NCBI RefSeq assembly: GCF_021462225.1
Contig: NC_061816.1
Location: forward strand, 12,735,390 to 12,799,389
DNA: 64,000 nucleotides
Reading direction: 5' to 3'
DNA from: Girardinichthys multiradiatus
Taxonomy: Eukaryota; Chordata; Actinopteri; Cyprinodontiformes; Goodeidae
Part shown: in pieces, positions 52,808-64,000 of the stretch
Numbering within the stretch: position 1 is the stretch's first letter
Layout: each line of letters starts with the position of its first letter
Position numbers and translations under genes: made by a program
Notes under the pieces: generated by a model
Databases searched by the model: none
What the model saw: the letters and a program-made list of their open reading frames with translations, nothing else
What the model was told of the DNA's origin: nothing

Positions 52808-52954
52808 TCATGCAACGTTATCAGTCATCTGAACAGTTCCAAACTCATTCTGGAGCCCGAACATACAATCTGATTCATGAAGAATAAGGAATCCTGTGAC
52901 AGCTGGCGTGGGCCCTACAGTGCCCCGGAGGTCATCGTCATCTTTGGGAGCCAT
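52808..52954 (-). other. 48-codon protein-like open frame, unsupported
   Basis: From ATG at 52954 the minus strand reads MAPKDDDDLRGT and on to a TGA at 52808; no stop interrupts the same frame for some codons upstream (AATVASSNPT). Codon use and composition look less random than neighbouring frames, but there is no recognised domain and splice sites nearby are weak. It may be an exon of an unidentified transcript, a relic or chance. Confidence 0.2.
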
Positions 52955-54405
52955 TGTGGGATTAGATGAAGCAACTGTGGCAGCTTAAATCTGAAGGGAA
53001 ACTTTAGGAGCTTCTATAAGACAATTTATAGTGTTGCACTTGTTTCCTCCCCCCCACAATTGTTTTTCCATCATACTGCTAATTTCCCTTTGGTATTAAA
53101 AGGCTATTTTTGAATTGAATTGAATTCCTATGGTTCAAAATTCTTTTAATGAGATGACAAAGAAAGTGGCTCAGTGCTGCTCTTCCTACATCTGTTACTG
53201 TGCACTGCCAGTTAGCAGGCTGAAACAAGGTTAATACACTATTCCCTTGCTCACAAAAAAGACCAATTCAGTTTTGAAGTATTTTTTTCCCCAACAAATA
53301 TTAAAAGTCATGGTGTGGAAACCTGTGCTGAACCCAACTAATTATCAATTTATTATCAGCTTGTTATGTTTGTGTGACTTTAAAAAGACAAGAAATAAAT
53401 AAATAAAATGGATATTTATTTATTTTATATGTTTGCTTAACTCTTAATAAGATGAAAATTAAAAAAATAAATAAATGTTCCAGGTAACATTCAATGATGA
53501 TCGATGTGTTATGTTATTTAAGCAGGAAAAGCACGTTACTTTACTGTTTTTAAGTAAAAGCAGCTAGATCATTTTATACAATTAAGTTTCAAATTTAAAT
53601 ATTATATCTAAGTATTCAGCTCAAATGAAATACTGTGGTACAATGAAACTATGGTGGTTTTAACTGTAAGAATGTTTAATTTGCCTTATATAACCATCTA
53701 AATTATGAAGAATATATTTTTTCTAAGAAGCTAAAGTTTGACAGTTAAATAACAAATCATCTTATAGAGCTAGAAAACCCCAAAGTCTTGAATATAAGAA
53801 ACATAAATAAAATCACAACCAACCTTTCCATTATTTTTTAAAGCTCAAGCATGTAATAAACAGCCAGACAACGGGCTGTCCGCAGCTGATTATGAGCATG
53901 AAGTTTATTAGATAACAAAATGCTTTCTTTTACCAATAATTAGCTTTTGCAGCATCATCTTTTCTCTCTGTTTGAGTCAAATGAAGGAGAGACTGTTTGA
54001 CAGTAATTACCATCTGAATAACTAAGCTTCCTTTGCATCCATGATATGAGTAGCATTAGCTTAAGGTGATGTTTTAGAACTAAACTATATGTAAGAAAAC
54101 TGTAGATGGACTTATAAAGTTTAAGAGGCATGTTAAGTGATGTCCTTGGATTAGCGTTTTGACAGATACTGTAGTACTGTTAAATCCTCAAGAAAGTAAG
54201 TAAACATGGACTGATTATGTGGAGAAAAGTGAGACTTGCACAACCACTGCAGGTATCCTGATGACAGCAGCATCTGGTTAATACTATTGGTTAGAAGCGG
54301 AGGAGAAATTACAGCATCTATCTGAAATTACAGTTTTTTTCTCAAGCAGTCATTCTTTACTGTGGTGATTTTTAGACAGATGGGGTATCACCATAGAGCC
54401 CCTTT

Positions 54406-55109
54406 TGTCAGAATCCGTGGTGTGATCTTCCTGCGGCTAACCAATTTTACCACCAGGTGCGGTTTTCGGGAGGTGCTGGAGCTGGACAGGTGCAGCTCAT
54501 CAGGCTCATCAGCTGGGCAGTATATGAAGAGGTTGCGCCTGCACTTCGTTGCCTGAGCGTTTTGCCTTTGCGGTACAGCTGCTGGCCATCCTAGAAATCT
54601 GATTTCGTTGTTGAAAGCTAAGTTTGATGTCCTTCACTTCTGTACTGATTTTACCCTGTCCTGACACTTCCAGGTGTATTACTTCTGGATCCGACGGAGT
54701 TGACCAGAGACTTGGAGTGAATCAGTTTGAACCGATTCCTGGATTGAACCTTTGGGCTGACTCTTATGTGTGCCTCCAGCTGAGCGAATCCTGTCCACCC
54801 TCCCAGCACCTCCTGTTCGGTCCGTCCCGACCACCACGGCGGGTGAAGCTTACCACTCTCTCTCACACCCAAGGATTTCTGACTGTCCTCCCTGGCGGAT
54901 TTACCCGTGCTTACCTATAAGCCGCACAATCATTTTTGGTGCGTTTCCTGGGGTCCAGTTTATAACTCTGTTCTTCTCCCGCAGCCAGAGGATTCCACTC
55001 CCGTTTCTCGATTCCCAGGATTATTTGCTAAAAATAAAAATTTGTCTAAACATATCTGTCTCTGGTTGTTCTCTGCATGTAGGTCAGGTCGGCAGTCAAC
55101 ATTATGACA
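54406..55109. mobile_element. Solo LTR of a retrotransposon
   Basis: The 704-base unit begins TGTCAGAATC and ends CATTATGACA, with the TG...CA ends typical of LTRs, and is flanked by the five-base duplication CCTTT (54401-54405 and 55110-55114). A five-base duplication and the internal style fit a Ty3/gypsy-type or related element. No internal coding region remains, so it probably arose by recombination between two LTRs. Confidence 0.85.
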
Positions 55110-58100
55110 CCTTTAAATCCTACAGAAGGGTGACGGTGTGTGAAGTCTCGAAGGTACTGCTCTCCACCAACAATTATTCTGACTTCCTTTTCCTCACTGG
55201 ATAAATTACCATATAAATCTCGATTTATATGTCTATTATGCTTTGTAAAATCTCTTTTTAGCTTACTTGTGCTTTATGCTACTGAGTTATTTCTCAGCTG
55301 CAAACATTTCAGAGGGGAATCCTCTATTTCCTAATTGAAACCTTCAATAAAATGTTCATCTTCAACAATACATTTTTTGAAGAATATATTTGCTCCCCAT
55401 TTTACACTGAGTTCTTGGACATTTGGGGGCTGAACTTTTTCTGGCTGAACAACTTGCTACTGGATGTCTCTTCAGAATACTTTGATAAGTCATTAGTTTC
55501 TACATTGGATTACTGAACCCTCACATTATGAAGGTCTGTGTAGTAATCTCCAATGAAACCACAGAGATCTGATCTCAGTTTCTACTTATTAGTCCCACAA
55601 CATGTCTATGCAAATTGAATGAATTCGCACAAAGGTAAAGAGCTCTTCCAAGATGTTTTACCCTACATTATAACAATAAAACTAAAAGCCACCTCCCCCA
55701 GGTTGTCCCATCCTGCAGATTATTTGACCACTTTTACACTCTACAGAACATCTAGGGTAATTTTAGTTCATGCACAATTCAGCAGGAAACATCTCTTTTC
55801 TTCCCTTTACGTTCTCAGCTGCCGAGTGTCCTGGATGTGACTGAAGACGACAACCCCTCTTAGAAGAAGTTGTAGCTTAAGTGGTCTGGTGGAAAATACA
55901 AGAGAGATGCATGAAACATGTAAAAAAAGAATGTGTCTGGGTCACTTGCCTTTCAGCTTTCTCTTTAAACTGAGCTGAGTCTGCTTTTTTACTCACTCAA
56001 CCACATAGGAGAAAAGCAAAGAGATAGCGTTGGGAAATGAAGTCATCGTTTACTCCAGTAGCCAAAAAAAGGTCTAAGGTTCAGTCTAAAGTTTTATGTC
56101 TTATGTCTGTCATGTTAAAGATGACATATTTGGACACTGGAGTGGCAGCTCATCTAGATTAAGTAGATTTGTAATTCTGTCTGAATGAAAATGTAACTCA
56201 ATCCAACATTAATCTCTCGATCAAATTGTCTTAATTGGCTTGCTAGTGGGGCTTTCTCCCTCTAACTCATTATCCTCATTAATTCTCCAACTTTAACACA
56301 ATCTTTGCTCTAAGCATGACAACTCCAGCCTCTGCCTGACCCTTCCCCCATCCAATCCACATCATTGCTTCCATTTGCTTCCCTCTCCCCCATCATGCTG
56401 TTCATAAATGAAACATTGTAGAATGTTTTTAAAACAAGGTGTATAACAAGTGCTTCCACTTCTAGGGCAACCTTAGTATCCCATTAAAATAAGCTCTGGT
56501 CTGCAGGCCTGACACAAATAAATATGCACAGAAAGAAATTCCTTTTTGGATCACTTTGAACATTAAAATCCACTCTGCAAGTGTCCTGGATATGTTGCAG
56601 GGAAGAATGTTTGCAAAGTAAGTGGAATACTTCCTCTAAAGCTGAAAGAGTTTTGCAAAGATACATATTTGCTGGAAAAGGTTTATAATGTCTTGTTATT
56701 AAAACATTTGAAAATATAGTCCATGCACAAAAATGAGGACGCTACACAAATTCACCCATAAACTAAATTAATCAGTTAATGTAGACTCTTTCATGTCTAA
56801 AGATAAAGATTTAAGGTTGGACCAAACAGAGGGGTTCTTTAATTGTTCCTTCTTTGAACAATCTTTCAAGATCACCCAGAGTCCTGGATCTACTTATGCA
56901 CCACAATTATGTGTAAAAATTAGGACACACTACCACAACCTGTGCCTGTGTGTATTGACAAATTTGGACTAATGAATATTTAATATCAGTTTTAAGAATA
57001 CAGAAAAGTTTAGACTTGCCCAATGCTTGTCAATAAGAAGAAATGACGCATGTAAAGTTATTCACCATATGACAGTGATCTCAGTCTTCATGAAACGTAC
57101 CTGTCAACAGTTTGCACACAGCTCCATGATAAGCATCATGTTGATGCTCATGCATTGGAGCAGTGCTGCCATTGGGCTCTGCTTTGCATAGTATTAATTT
57201 AGCTTGTTAGCAGACAACAGTGTTGGCAAACAATGGATATGGTAGAGAGCCCACAACGTCCTGTAGTTTGCTGCAGTTAAAATCTGACATGGTTCTATTG
57301 CACACTATAGGAGTCATTCATTATGTTGACTAATCATTGCAGCCCTAAAGCCAAAATGCCCAGGTTTGGCCATCCATCGCATTTAACCCTGAAAGTAGAC
57401 TGCAAGATGCTAAAAAAAAGTCTCTGACAAACATAAATTATTATAACGGGTCATACAGGAGGCTCTTGCTTCTGTTGATTTCATATCTGTACAACCCAAA
57501 AAAAGGCTGCAAAGGTTTCACTTTCATGAGAGTTGGGGAAGGAGGAAACCTTTGCTATGCAAGAAAAACATGAAATCCAGACTGCAGTTTGCCATGGACA
57601 ATGTAGACAAAGGGTGCCATCTGGAATAATGACATATTTGGACACCAGAATAGAGAATGTTTTATATAAACCAAATACAGCATTCCAGGAAAACCACCTC
57701 ATACTGACTCTTAAGCATAGAGCTATGTTGTGATTATGAATCTGAGAATATTATTTAATAGTTAATATTAATATTTTAATATTTTATCAAATAATATCTC
57801 GGTCTGTTAAGGGTTGTCCTGTGAATACCAGCCCAGTAAGGCCATGGTATTAGGACAAAATAGAAAGGCGTGAGACGAGCTCTGACATTATTGAACAGCA
57901 TCAACTCTGCACATATATGGAATGAATTCACACAATTTCTTAAAATACAAGAATTTATTAACAAAAATACGTCAACTCAAAGTCAAACATATTTCAATCA
58001 ACAAACTCTTTACTATGCTAAAACAATCCAACTAAACTACCAAGCAGAATTAAAGAATAACGAAGACTAATGGGCTATGTACAATTTAAACAAGTTGATT

Positions 58101-58659
58101 AAAGATGATTGAAAACCATGACCAAAAGAGTGATACAACATAACCATACAATGTTTATGTTTGAGAACCAAGGATTATCTTGAAGAATCTGGAAATGAAG
58201 TTAAGTTAGTCTTGGAACCAACTTAGGCAATAATCAGCAACATCTAGACAACCCTTCACAATGCAAGATCAGATAAAAAATTATTTTAATAAAATAATGT
58301 TTTAAGAATGATCTGCTGAATAAAACCAACCTTCTGGATGACTAATTCTCAACGGCGTCTCATTAGCTGCCTTTATTTATTAAAATAATATTTAAAGAAA
58401 TATTATTAAGGGAGTATTTTGGAAAAGAGCCAAATCTTTCTGGAGAAATGGGGCTTAATGGTGTTTACTTAGTTATCAGATTTAGTGAAATAACGTTTAG
58501 GGACTATTAATTACTAGCTTGAAAACTAACAACCTTTCTGTTAAATATTCCCAAGCAGCAAGCACGTGTCCTTAGCTGTTAGCAGTGAAAGCTAAAAAAG
58601 GAAGCTGATAGCTTAGCACCAGAATCAAACACACACCTTTAAAATACCGTTAATAAAAG

Positions 58660-59460
58660 GGTTAAAATGCATGAGCGTGGACGGCGCGTTATGGCCGATC
58701 TTCTGTGTTTAAAATCACCCCTTAAAATAAAGTTTAAATAAAATAAAATCACACAAACACATAACACAAAACGGAGCACGTGTGCTGCAGATAGCCTGCT
58801 AGCACCAAGATAGCTGAGTTTCACACAAACAAAACCAAACTTCATAAGATGAAAAACGTTCAGATCATAAATCTCTCTCTATTACTCTGCCCAAACCTAA
58901 CCTCTGACCCATGCTGAGGAGGAGTTGTCCGGGCGATGACGAAGTTTGAAGAAAGCTCTGTGAACAAAGGGTTAGCTTCCAGCTAACCTCCGTAGCTGTG
59001 GGTGAAAGACGGCTTGTTCTGTCCGCCAACCAACTGCACATTACCGTAACCCCTGTGATGCGGGGCCGTTGTCCTTCCTTCAGACTCGGCTTCGTAGAGA
59101 CCGCGTCTCTGCAGGGAACTCTGGAACACAGTTTGCTTCTGCAGGTCTCAGAGAGAAATAAAGCAATGCTTATACCTTAATCTCCCTTTTATGAATGAAT
59201 ACCGGATTCTTTCAACTGTAACTCATCAGTACTTAAGTTGTGCATATGATCGCGTGATCTTATGACACCCTTGGATTCAGTTTGAAGAGTTTATGTCTTT
59301 TTGCCAGCAAAGGGACATTAGCGCGCTGTCCCCCCCTATCCGGTCCCGCTGGAGACTGTGTGGAAGAGGCAGGATGTAGCAAGAGCGGTGCTTTTATTTG
59401 GACAGTGATGTCACAGGAAGTCCGTAGTTACCCCGTTTCCTGGCTGTGCCGGAAGTAGGT
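58660..59460 (-). promoter_or_regulatory. frmpd4: CpG-rich candidate promoter
   Basis: CpG dinucleotides are clustered here (GGACGGCGCG near 58680, then 58930-59110 and 59320-59460), unlike the flanking AT-rich sequence. It includes a TGATGTCA CRE-like site near 59407 and CCGGAAGTAG, an ETS site, near 59449. The tentative frmpd4 first exon lies inside. Direction is inferred only from that; no transcript evidence is available. Confidence 0.45.
58902..58912 (-). CDS. frmpd4: Tentative frmpd4 first coding exon (three codons)
   Basis: Within a CpG-rich patch the minus strand reads ATG GGT CAG AG and then GTTAGG, a possible splice donor. It ends in phase 2 with AG, which is exactly what the next exon needs: AG plus C gives serine before HRNK, and from memory the human protein also has SHR at this junction. 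The human N-terminus begins differently (MDVFSF), and no such exon was found here. The donor is only moderate, so another first exon, perhaps outside the window, remains possible. Confidence 0.35.
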
Positions 59461-62400
59461 TAATGCAAATTATTTTGAAAGTTCCAGGAAAGTCTGTACT
59501 GGCCTTTCCCGTTGTATCCATGGCTGTGGGTCCCAACATCTAGAAGTGCCATGATTTGGAAATCCTTTGATTGAGGAGGACAGGGCCAGCTTCTCATTAC
59601 CTTCTTAAGTGTGCTACAGCTCCACTGCCCTAGCAACTACTAAAGGAAAGGCTTACTCCTTCAGGTTATTATCTCACTGCACTACCATCACCTCTGAATG
59701 CACTGCCAATTGCAGTTGAGCATTTCCCTTTCATAGATTTTGTAATTTTAACTCTCTAAATCAAATTTAAGTATTTGTTTTTGGCTATGTTGTAGCTATA
59801 GTTGTACTTTTTTATATTTGTACTTTTGTTTTATAGTATTTAAGTTTTACAATATAGTATCTAGAAAGTTTCAAGGTATATATATTTTTGTCTGCTCATG
59901 CAAGAGCCAATCTCCCTGTCTGGGAATAGAACATCCATCCTATTCTATATTCTATTCTATCATAAAATCCACCATGATTGCTACTCTCTATCAGAGGATG
60001 CTTGAGTAAAATATAAGACTATCTGAAAAATTTCTGTCTGTTTTGTTTCTAAATACAAATATGAAAAATGTAATTTACCCATTGCCTTCAAAGGTCAACT
60101 AGAGTTCAGCTGTGTACAATTTAATCTCAGTACAAATGCAAATGTTCTGTGAAGAAGTCAAAGGTTTGTTAGAGAACATCAGTGAACAAACAGCATCATG
60201 AAAACCAAGGAACACCAAGGACAGGTGGGGATAAAGTTGTTAAACAAAAGTTTAAAGCAGATTTGGGTCATAAAACATTATTAGGATAAGATTTCATCTC
60301 TGGAGCACTGCTTCGTCCATCATATTAACATATAAAGAGTTTCGCACAGCTGCAAACCTTGCTAAACTATGCCTTACACCCGAACTGACTGACCAGACAT
60401 TTTACAAAGAAAGTCACAAAAATACCCATTAGCAGTTTGCCACAAGCCATGAAAGGAAAACTGGAAAAGAAGGCAGTCTGGTTGATAAGACCAAAACTGA
60501 ACTTCTAGCCTACACGCAAAACGCTATGTGTGGTAGAAAACTAAGACTACATAACACCCTAAACACAAGATCCCTGTCGTGGTTGATGAGAAGGTAGATA
60601 GAGTTAAATACAAGACAATGCTGTAAGAAAACCTATAAGAGGCTGCAAAAGACTCAACGACTGCAACTGAGCTTCCAGCAGGACACCGACCCAAAACATA
60701 CCAAAGCATTTTCATGTGTTAGAATGGCCAAGTCAAAGTCCAGACCTAAATACAATCAGCAATGTGTAGCAAGACTTGGAAGCTGCTGTTCAAGGATGTT
60801 CTCAATCCAATCTGAGTGTCACAGTTTTGCTTCTTTTACTAATAAAGACTAAGGACAAAGTTTTCATCAGTTGATGGTGTGTTGATTTTATACTTGTCTT
60901 GTCTATGAATATAGAGGTAATTGTAAACATGTTCAATATTATCCACCCTAAAGGAGAGATCATTGTATGCCAACTAACAATCTTCCAACATTACCAGATA
61001 TAGAGATGGATACTGAGAAATGTATATTCTAAAGTGAAAACTTTTTGATTTGGCCTTATTTGACACCATCATCATAATAACCCAACTTGATGTATTAGTT
61101 TGTATTCCTGTCAGCCACAAAGTTGCTAAATGTACATAAGCCTATCCTGCTATTTGAGGATTGTGGGTAAATATTGCATTTTTCATGCTCCACTGTGTGT
61201 AAGTAAGTCTTCTTTCTGCAAATACACTGTTAACTGAGACTGTAATAAATGTTGAGCTGTGCTTGTGGTGATTAGTGGGATTGGGAGTTTTTATATCCTC
61301 TAGAGATGAAGCCCGGCTTCTTAAAGAAAACTTTATTGGTATTGGTTATGGAAACATGCCAGTGAGCATGATGGAAGCAATTAAAAACTCTATAAAGCAA
61401 AACTAGAATTAAAAATGCATTCAGGTACTTGAGTGAAGGAGTTCAACAAAGCTTTCATGCTGCTGATTTCAGAACAGCTTCCTACTTATTAGATGACTTG
61501 TTTTAAGACAGTGAATACAGACAACAAAGTCAGAGAACAATATGCAAACCGTGACCAGTGTGAGGATGCATCAGTATGTACACGGTGAGCTACATCAATC
61601 ACAAATGTCTGGACTGGCTAAACCTTTGACCACTGCAGCCTTAAATAACTATACAGCTTCCACTCCACACAGCCGTGTATCATCTAGAACTCTAAACCTC
61701 CCAAATACATCTTTATTTTGTGACTTATTCCGCTGTTTCCGTTATCTATCAGGCAGTGAGGAAGAAAGTCTAGAATTGGGCTGAACATGGAACATGTCCT
61801 GTCAAGGTGAAAAGATTTGGCCGTTTCATTTTACACTAAACTGGACTCCAACTGGTATTAGATTTCTATAAGGTTTGGATAAAGAGAAGACGGTTCCAGT
61901 ATATAAAGCTGTTATACTTTCAACGGTCTGTCAAAAATCAGACTGGAGAAAATTTCACACAATTACCAAATAATTTAAGGAATAACAGTCCAAAACACAT
62001 GTAAGAGAAAACGTTTTTAGCTCTTTAATGCATACCTCTCATTGCAAACATTTCCTTCTCTCAAGGATAGCAATTTACAACCAAATAGTAATTGATCACT
62101 TGTGAAGTAAAAGCATCACTATTTTGTGGAAAGAGTTCCACAAAGAGTTCCCAGTGGCTAAATCTAACAGCTAGTTAGAGTTGGACCAAGACTACATAGA
62201 CTGCTACGTCTTAAAACAGCTCCCGTCTGAAATTTAGACTCAATTACTATGGAGAGTTTCACTTTCAAATAGTCCCTGGTTGGTTAGCTGCACTTCCATG
62301 ATTGTAAATGCAACCAAAGAACTGGCAACCTCTTTTTGCCTCAAATCATCTGGAGAAAGTAGTGCAACAGCAATGCTTTTGAACGCAGGGCAGCAAAATG

Positions 62401-64000
62401 AATGAATAGCTATTTGTCACAGGGATGCATTCAGTTGCCCAAACATAGACTGAAAATATTACATTTGACTGGAAGATCTGCAGTCAAAACTCAGGCAAAA
62501 TTCTGCTGGCTAAAAATACCACCGAATAACAAGCGTCACTAAACGCTCCATGAATAAGATTACACAGGAGAGAGGGTGATCATTAGGATGAATGAGAAAC
62601 ACTTAAACTTACATTGTGCTTCCTGAATCATAATGTCGGAGAGAAAATCTCTTAAGGCGCAGAGTACATTTATAGAAAAAAAAAAGAATGTACAAATGGG
62701 AATAAGTAACTAAAAAAGAAAAAGAAAAAGGAATAGAAACTAAACAAACACCAGAAGCAAAATCTCTTTTCAGGGAGGAACTTTTACAGCCATTTCTCGA
62801 CAAGAATTTTATAATCTTTTTTGCGTTCACATTTTTGTCTAGTAATAAGCTGCACTAAAGATGCAAATGGTCAAGAAAAACAACTAATAATTGTACCAGT
62901 CAATCAATGGTATTTTCAGATTAAGAAAATCTCTTTCATGCTTTGCTCTCCCACCAACAGATCATTTACTGTTTTTGTCTGGTATACTTTATTTCTCTCA
63001 TTTCCATGCTTCTCTATACAACAATAAACGCAAATAAACATAACAGCCTTAAGCATAGGCTACAAACCGTAAATGAGACAGTAAGGACATGGAGATCTGA
63101 CAATAAAAGCAAATTTTGCAGAAGGCATTCTTTTATTGAACAGAAGGGGCCATCTTCATTTTACTAACATGAACTGTCACTTTCAATTTAATTCTTGTGT
63201 TACTTCCTCTTCTAAAGAATCCAAATGGCAGAAGCTCAGCTTAAAACAGCTTTACATAAGTAAATGTTATTTCTGTATATACTGTTACAAGTTTTGCATT
63301 TAAATGTATGTGGTTTGGTACATGTTAGTTATATTTCCTTTGGCTTAGGATGTGGCTGGATCCCTGTAACATGTTCTGCTGAGACCTAGTTCTTCCATTT
63401 GCTTCTATTGATTTCTCAGACTGTAATACATTAACTGGTGGTAGTCTCCCTAAGAGATAGATCAGTGGGTTAAAGCTGTAAGAGACAAATGCAGCCAATT
63501 CCCTGTTTCTGTATGAAACAGCAGGATAACAAAACATGCAGCCCCATCTCCAAATGCAAAACACAAAAAAACAATGAAATAAAGCTCACAACAAAATCTC
63601 TTTTGGTAATTTTTTTCTCGGTCATTCACTTTGAGCAAAAAATAAAAAAAAAACTGACCAAGCTTCAAACTGTTGCCATTACCAAATAGTAGCTTTTACT
63701 TCTTTCTCTGTATTAACAAACCTAAGGTGTACAATGACCAGTGCTGTTCCTTAATCCAACAATTGATGGTCAGGGGAGACCAAAGCAGAAAGGCGTCTGA
63801 GTTCACATCTAATAAAATATACTAGAGACAAAGTTCTGGAAGTTCATGAGAACTAGTTCACATTTCTGTTCACAATAAGTTTTTGTACATGTGAAGACTG
63901 AATGAAGTTCCACAAATAAAAAAACAAATATTTCATGTTTATAGTTGTATGGTCCTGGAATTGACCTTTTTGTCACATGGCAAATTTGAACACTATAATT
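59461..64000. other. Upstream region with no supported gene
   Basis: AT-rich sequence with a decayed Tc1-like copy at about 60100-60830 and a short TATTC-type repeat near 59940-59960. The open frames at the right edge (63325-63689) include a phrase like a GPCR NPxxY motif but lack any supporting context. Confidence 0.5.
60100..60830 (+). mobile_element. Decayed Tc1-like transposon
   Basis: At about 60670-60765 the plus strand encodes FQQDTDPKHTK and EWPSQSPDLNTI, the DDE-region motifs (FQQDxxPxHT, WPSQSPDLNPIE) with an altered catalytic end. Upstream fragments around 60170-60230 fit the same transposase. Frames are broken by several stops. Confidence 0.75.

Larger units (their letters stand above)
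47004..58901. other. Putative frmpd4 first intron, or upstream region
   Basis: No confident coding exon. It contains a probable short DNA element at 47709-48068, a Tc1-like remnant near 50140-50580, a LINE fragment at 50960-51230 and a solo LTR at 54406-55109. A 48-codon frame at 52808-52954 looks protein-like but is unsupported. If the exon at 58902 is real this is intron 1; otherwise it is upstream sequence. Confidence 0.45.

Noticed and set aside
54624..55204. Overlapping frames of 98 and 144 codons
   Set aside because: They lie within the solo LTR, which does not encode protein.
63325..63564. Minus-strand frame with SYSFNPLIYLLGRL, like the GPCR seventh-helix NPxxY motif
   Set aside because: Only a short motif; no other GPCR helix motifs lie upstream in frame or nearby, and no splice sites support an exon. 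Probably chance.

Overview
This is a window of vertebrate nuclear DNA, almost certainly from a ray-finned (teleost) fish. Genes are split by GT-AG introns. The sequence is AT-rich with CA/TG microsatellites. Tc1/mariner-type DNA transposons are abundant in several stages of decay, with hAT- and pogo-like short elements, LINE reverse-transcriptase fragments and a solo LTR, a mixture typical of teleosts. There is no bacterial gene organisation, no operon and no CRISPR array.

Two protein-coding genes are supported, both on the minus strand. The first (19458 to 47003, perhaps starting at 58912) is an frmpd4-type scaffold gene (FERM and PDZ domain containing 4, Preso). I rebuilt 15 coding exons whose splice sites and phases all agree, plus one tentative first exon. 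The order is a WW-like segment, a PDZ domain, a FERM domain and a long disordered C-terminal half. The last exon alone encodes more than 1100 residues and runs about 700 residues past the point where, from memory, the standard human FRMPD4 protein stops. The second gene (10388 to 17327) has six coding exons and encodes a soluble, mostly helical protein of about 325 residues that I do not recognise. Its CpG-rich promoter lies about 2.1 kb downstream of the frmpd4 stop codon, so the genes are close head-to-tail neighbours.

Layout: 1-10387 is intergenic, including the 3' untranslated region of the second gene at its right end. 10388-17327 is the unrecognised gene, with two DNA-transposon copies in its introns. 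17328-19457 holds its promoter, a decayed transposon and the frmpd4 3' untranslated region. 19458-40030 holds most frmpd4 exons, with introns containing a 650-base purine-only tract, LINE and Tc1 debris and a nearly complete 1.57-kb Tc1-like element. 40031-46880 and 47004-58901 are long repeat-rich introns. 58660-59460 is a CpG-rich patch that may be an frmpd4 promoter with a tiny first coding exon. 59460-64000 shows only repeats and AT-rich sequence.

I found no novel biological system. The points most worth following are the C-terminal architecture of the frmpd4 gene, its apparently broken WW domain, the tentative three-codon first exon, the transposon abutting a splice acceptor in the second gene, and a CA repeat touching an frmpd4 splice donor. 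All homology statements rest on recall of the families; no search was run.
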